14,726 bases of DNA from CAZHSN01 sp964535125 (GTDB lineage Bacteria > Armatimonadota > HRBIN16). Below the pieces are notes generated by a model that made no database searches, was not told the origin of the DNA, and was given only the letters and a program-made list of their open reading frames with translations. Both the position numbers and the translations under genes were made by a program. Each line of letters starts with the position of its first letter. The stretch's first letter is position 1. Where the stretch lies: the NCBI GenBank assembly GCA_964535125.1, contig CAZHSN010000095.1, positions 1-14,726 on the forward strand, in the 5' to 3' direction. Shown here piece after piece: positions 12,764 to 14,726 of this stretch.

Positions 12764-14155
12764 TCAGAAGTCGGCGTTGCCGGGTGTGCGCGGGAATGGG
12801 ATCACGTCGCGGATGTTTTTCATGCCGGTAGCGAACATCACGAGCCGTTCGAAGCCAAGCCCGAAGCCTGCGTGTGGTGCGCCGCCGAACCGCCGCAGAT
12901 CCAGATACCACCAATAGGGCGCTTCATCCATGCCCTGTTCACGGATGCGCATCTGCAGGATGTCCAGGCGCTCCTCACGCTGACTTCCTCCCACCAACTC
13001 GCCGATCCGAGGCACCAGCAGGTCCATGGCGCGTACCGTGCGTTCATCATCGTTGAGCCGCATGTAGAACGCCTTAATCTGACGCGGGTAATCCGTGATG
13101 ATCACCGGTTTTTTAAGCAGTGTTTCGCTGAGATACCGCTCGTGTTCGGTCTGTATGTCCGCACCCCATTCGGGAGCGTATTCGAACGCCTGACCGCTTT
13201 GCAGCAGCAGACGGATCGCCTCGGTATAGGTCAACCGCTCGAACGGGGTCGCGGCGACATGTTCCAGCGTGGCGATGACTGAGTCATCCACCCACTTGGT
13301 GAAGAACGCCAGGTCCTCGCCGCATCGATCGAGTACGGTCTGGCAACAATGTTTCACGAACGCCTCGGCAAGATCCATGTCGCCGTCGAGGTCGCAGAAC
13401 GCCATTTCCGGCTCGATCATCCAGAACTCAGCCAAGTGACGGGGTGTATTGGAGTTCTCCGCCCGGAACGTGGGGCCGAATGTGTAGACATCGCTGAACG
13501 CCATGGCGCAGATCTCTGCTTCCAGTTGTCCGCTCACGGTCAGGTAGGCAGGGCGCCCGAAGAAGTCGGCGCTATAGTCCACAGTACCATCGTCTTTACG
13601 CGGCGGATTGGCGCTGTCCAGTGTGGATACCGCGAACATAGCGCCTGCCCCTTCACAGTCAGATGCTGTGATGATCGGCGTATGTATCCACAGAAATCCG
13701 CGGTCCTGGAAAAACCGGTGTATAGCGTCTGCCAGCACATTGCGAACGCGGAACACCGCCCCGAACGTGTTGGATCGGGTCCGCAGATGGGCGATCTCAC
13801 GCAGGTACTCCAGTGAGTGCCTTTTTTTGGCGAGGGGGTACGTCGCCGGGTCTGCCGGTCCGATGACTTCCAGTGAATCTACCCGCAACTCCACACGTTG
13901 GCCGCTGCCGGGAGACTCCACCAGTTCCCCGCGAACGCGTACCGCTGCGCCTGTGACGGCGTGTGTGAGCGTCTCAGCGTTCATGCCTGTGCGTTCTGCG
14001 ACACATTGCAGGTTGTGAAAGCAGGAGCCATCGTTGAGTTCGATGAATGAAACGGTGGCCGAGTCGCGGCGGGTGCGTACCCATCCGCACGCGGTGATGG
14101 CCGAACCGATCGGCAGGTCCAGAATCTGACGGATGCGTTGACCGCGCTCAAACAT
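12764..14155 (-). CDS. asnS: Asparaginyl-tRNA synthetase
   Basis: The protein has 463 residues, the normal bacterial length. It charges tRNA-Asn with asparagine in the cytoplasm. The N-terminal OB-fold anticodon-binding domain (about 1-105, with CGWVRTRRDS at 23-32) is followed by the class II catalytic domain. Motif 2 reads FRAENSNTPRH (230-240) with FWMIEPEMAF (244-253). Motif 3 reads GFGLGFERL (430-438), and the C-terminus FPRTPGNADF is diagnostic of AsnS rather than AspRS. All key regions look intact. ATG at 14155 has AAGGTGA about seven bases upstream. An extended -10 promoter lies just upstream, inside the divergent aldolase-like gene. The leader is too short for a T-box. Its presence suggests direct asparaginylation of tRNA rather than sole dependence on the amidotransferase route. 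Confidence 0.98.
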   Translation of the reverse strand: MFERGQRIRQILDLPIGSAITACGWVRTRRDSATVSFIELNDGSCFHNLQCVAERTGMNAETLTHAVTGAAVRVRGELVESPGSGQRVELRVDSLEVIGPADPATYPLAKKRHSLEYLREIAHLRTRSNTFGAVFRVRNVLADAIHRFFQDRGFLWIHTPIITASDCEGAGAMFAVSTLDSANPPRKDDGTVDYSADFFGRPAYLTVSGQLEAEICAMAFSDVYTFGPTFRAENSNTPRHLAEFWMIEPEMAFCDLDGDMDLAEAFVKHCCQTVLDRCGEDLAFFTKWVDDSVIATLEHVAATPFERLTYTEAIRLLLQSGQAFEYAPEWGADIQTEHERYLSETLLKKPVIITDYPRQIKAFYMRLNDDERTVRAMDLLVPRIGELVGGSQREERLDILQMRIREQGMDEAPYWWYLDLRRFGGAPHAGFGLGFERLVMFATGMKNIRDVIPFPRTPGNADF

Positions 14156-14191
14156 GCTGGCTCACCTTCTGTATCTGCAAAGGAGTGGTAG

Positions 14192-14726
14192 ATGCTGTCA
14201 CGTGACGATTATAGCAGAACCTCACCGCCGCCCGGATGGTGGCCGGTGATGCTGACGCCGTATACGGCCGCCGGTGGGATTGACTTTGATGCCTTGGACC
14301 GGTTGACGGACTGGTACTTGGAGCACGGCGCGAGCGGCCTGTTCGCCGTGTGCGGTTCCAGCGAGATGTACCGGCTGAGTGCAGAGGAACGGCATGCATA
14401 CCTTACCCGAGTCACGCGGCGTGTGGGGTTTCGGGCGCCGGTTGCCGCCACCAGCGCGTTCACGCGCGACGTGCGCGCCGCCGCCGATCAAGTGCGGGCG
14501 GTGCATGACGCCGGTGCGACCGTGGCCGTGCTGATCCCTGCACTGTTGGCTGCTCCGGATGAGTCGGACGACGTGCTCACCTCCCGGATCGGTGAGATCC
14601 TGAGCGAAACATCCGGCGAACTGGGGCTGTATGAGTGCCCGGGACCGTATCATCGACTGGTTCCGGAGTCTGCGTTCTCAGTGGCTGTCGGTTCGGGACG
14701 GTTCACCTTCGGAAAGGACACCTGCC
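14192..14726 (+). CDS. DapA/NanA-family aldolase or synthase (3' end beyond window)
   Basis: 178 residues are visible before the right edge; family members have about 300. It belongs to the dihydrodipicolinate synthase/N-acetylneuraminate lyase superfamily of class I (Schiff-base) enzymes. An N-terminal WWPVMLTPYT (16-25) opens the barrel. CGSSEMYRLSAEER (54-67) replaces the usual GTTGE loop. Y147 in LYECPGPY sits where the catalytic tyrosine is expected, and K175 in FGKDTC is the Schiff-base lysine. The altered pyruvate loop argues against true lysine-pathway DapA. A 2-keto-3-deoxy-sugar-acid aldolase or dehydratase would suit the surrounding sugar genes; this is inference. ATG at 14192 has AAAGGAG (14179-14185) six bases upstream. 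Only 36 bp separate it from divergent asnS, and I find no clear plus-strand promoter. Confidence 0.88.
   Translation, partial: MLSRDDYSRTSPPPGWWPVMLTPYTAAGGIDFDALDRLTDWYLEHGASGLFAVCGSSEMYRLSAEERHAYLTRVTRRVGFRAPVAATSAFTRDVRAAADQVRAVHDAGATVAVLIPALLAAPDESDDVLTSRIGEILSETSGELGLYECPGPYHRLVPESAFSVAVGSGRFTFGKDTC
14197..14206. promoter_or_regulatory. Perfect 10-bp palindrome at the asnS transcription start
   Basis: GTCACGTGAC is fully self-complementary. It sits where the minus-strand promoter would start transcription (about 14201) and within codons 2-5 of the divergent gene. It could be a regulator site acting on both genes, or chance. Confidence 0.3.
14208..14216 (-). promoter_or_regulatory. Extended -10 promoter of asnS
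   Basis: On the minus strand this reads TGC followed by the perfect consensus TATAAT (14213 to 14208), a full extended -10 element. Transcription would start near 14201, giving a leader of about 45 bases. The position 17 bases upstream reads TCCGGG, not a -35. The element lies inside codons 6-9 of the divergent aldolase-like gene. Confidence 0.65.

Noticed and set aside
12632..13816. Two plus-strand open frames (216 and 155 codons)
   Set aside because: They are antisense to asnS, which has every class II motif intact.
14156..14201. T-box or other riboswitch upstream of asnS
   Set aside because: The predicted leader is only about 45 bases and shows no T-box consensus.
1..14726. CRISPR array, tRNA, rRNA, insertion sequence or integration site
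   Set aside because: I read both strands for regularly spaced repeats, tRNA-like T-loop sequences, transposase-like frames and terminal repeats and found none.

Overview
The window comes from a GC-rich, densely coded bacterial chromosome. Nearly every gene is preceded by a clear AGGAGG-type ribosome binding site. It encodes a bacterial-type asparaginyl-tRNA synthetase, several glycosidases that look cytoplasmic, and a corrinoid-type methyltransferase/CobW pair. This fits an uncultured saccharolytic heterotroph. An Armatimonadota-, Chloroflexota- or Lentisphaerota-like lineage is my guess, but nothing here is taxonomically decisive. I saw no phage, insertion sequence, CRISPR array, tRNA or rRNA.

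Layout from left to right. (1) Positions 1-115 hold the 5' end of an unrecognised minus-strand gene. It diverges from a plus-strand zinc-ribbon protein of unknown function (260-802). (2) A strong hairpin separates that gene from a convergent four-gene minus-strand run, 4919 to 847. In transcription order it encodes a UroD/MtaA-type protein fused to a thioredoxin-like domain, a CobW-type metallochaperone GTPase, a histidine phosphatase and a two-TM prohibitin-like SPFH protein. (3) A carbohydrate block follows: a GH42-like TIM-barrel hydrolase (5067-7133, +), an NAD/metal-dependent GH4 glycosidase (8646 to 7144, -), then divergently a five-bladed beta-propeller glycosidase (8804-9691, +) translationally coupled to an amidohydrolase-2 lactonase (9685-10557, +). 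(4) Convergent with these, on the minus strand, asnS (14155 to 12764) is followed after 15 bp by a large six-hairpin (alpha/alpha)6 glycosidase (12748 to 10547). (5) A DapA/NanA-type aldolase starts divergently 36 bp from asnS and runs off the right edge.

How the genes may work together (inference): glycosidases of four different folds, a sugar-lactonase-like amidohydrolase and a 2-keto-acid aldolase-like protein suggest intracellular breakdown of imported, possibly uronic-acid-containing oligosaccharides. The GH4 enzyme carries a CHGV active-site motif. No glycosidase has a visible signal peptide and no transporter lies in the window. The UroD-Trx/CobW pair looks like a separate methyl-transfer or metal-loading module. 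Both proteins have altered metal-site residues and are the most unusual part of the window.
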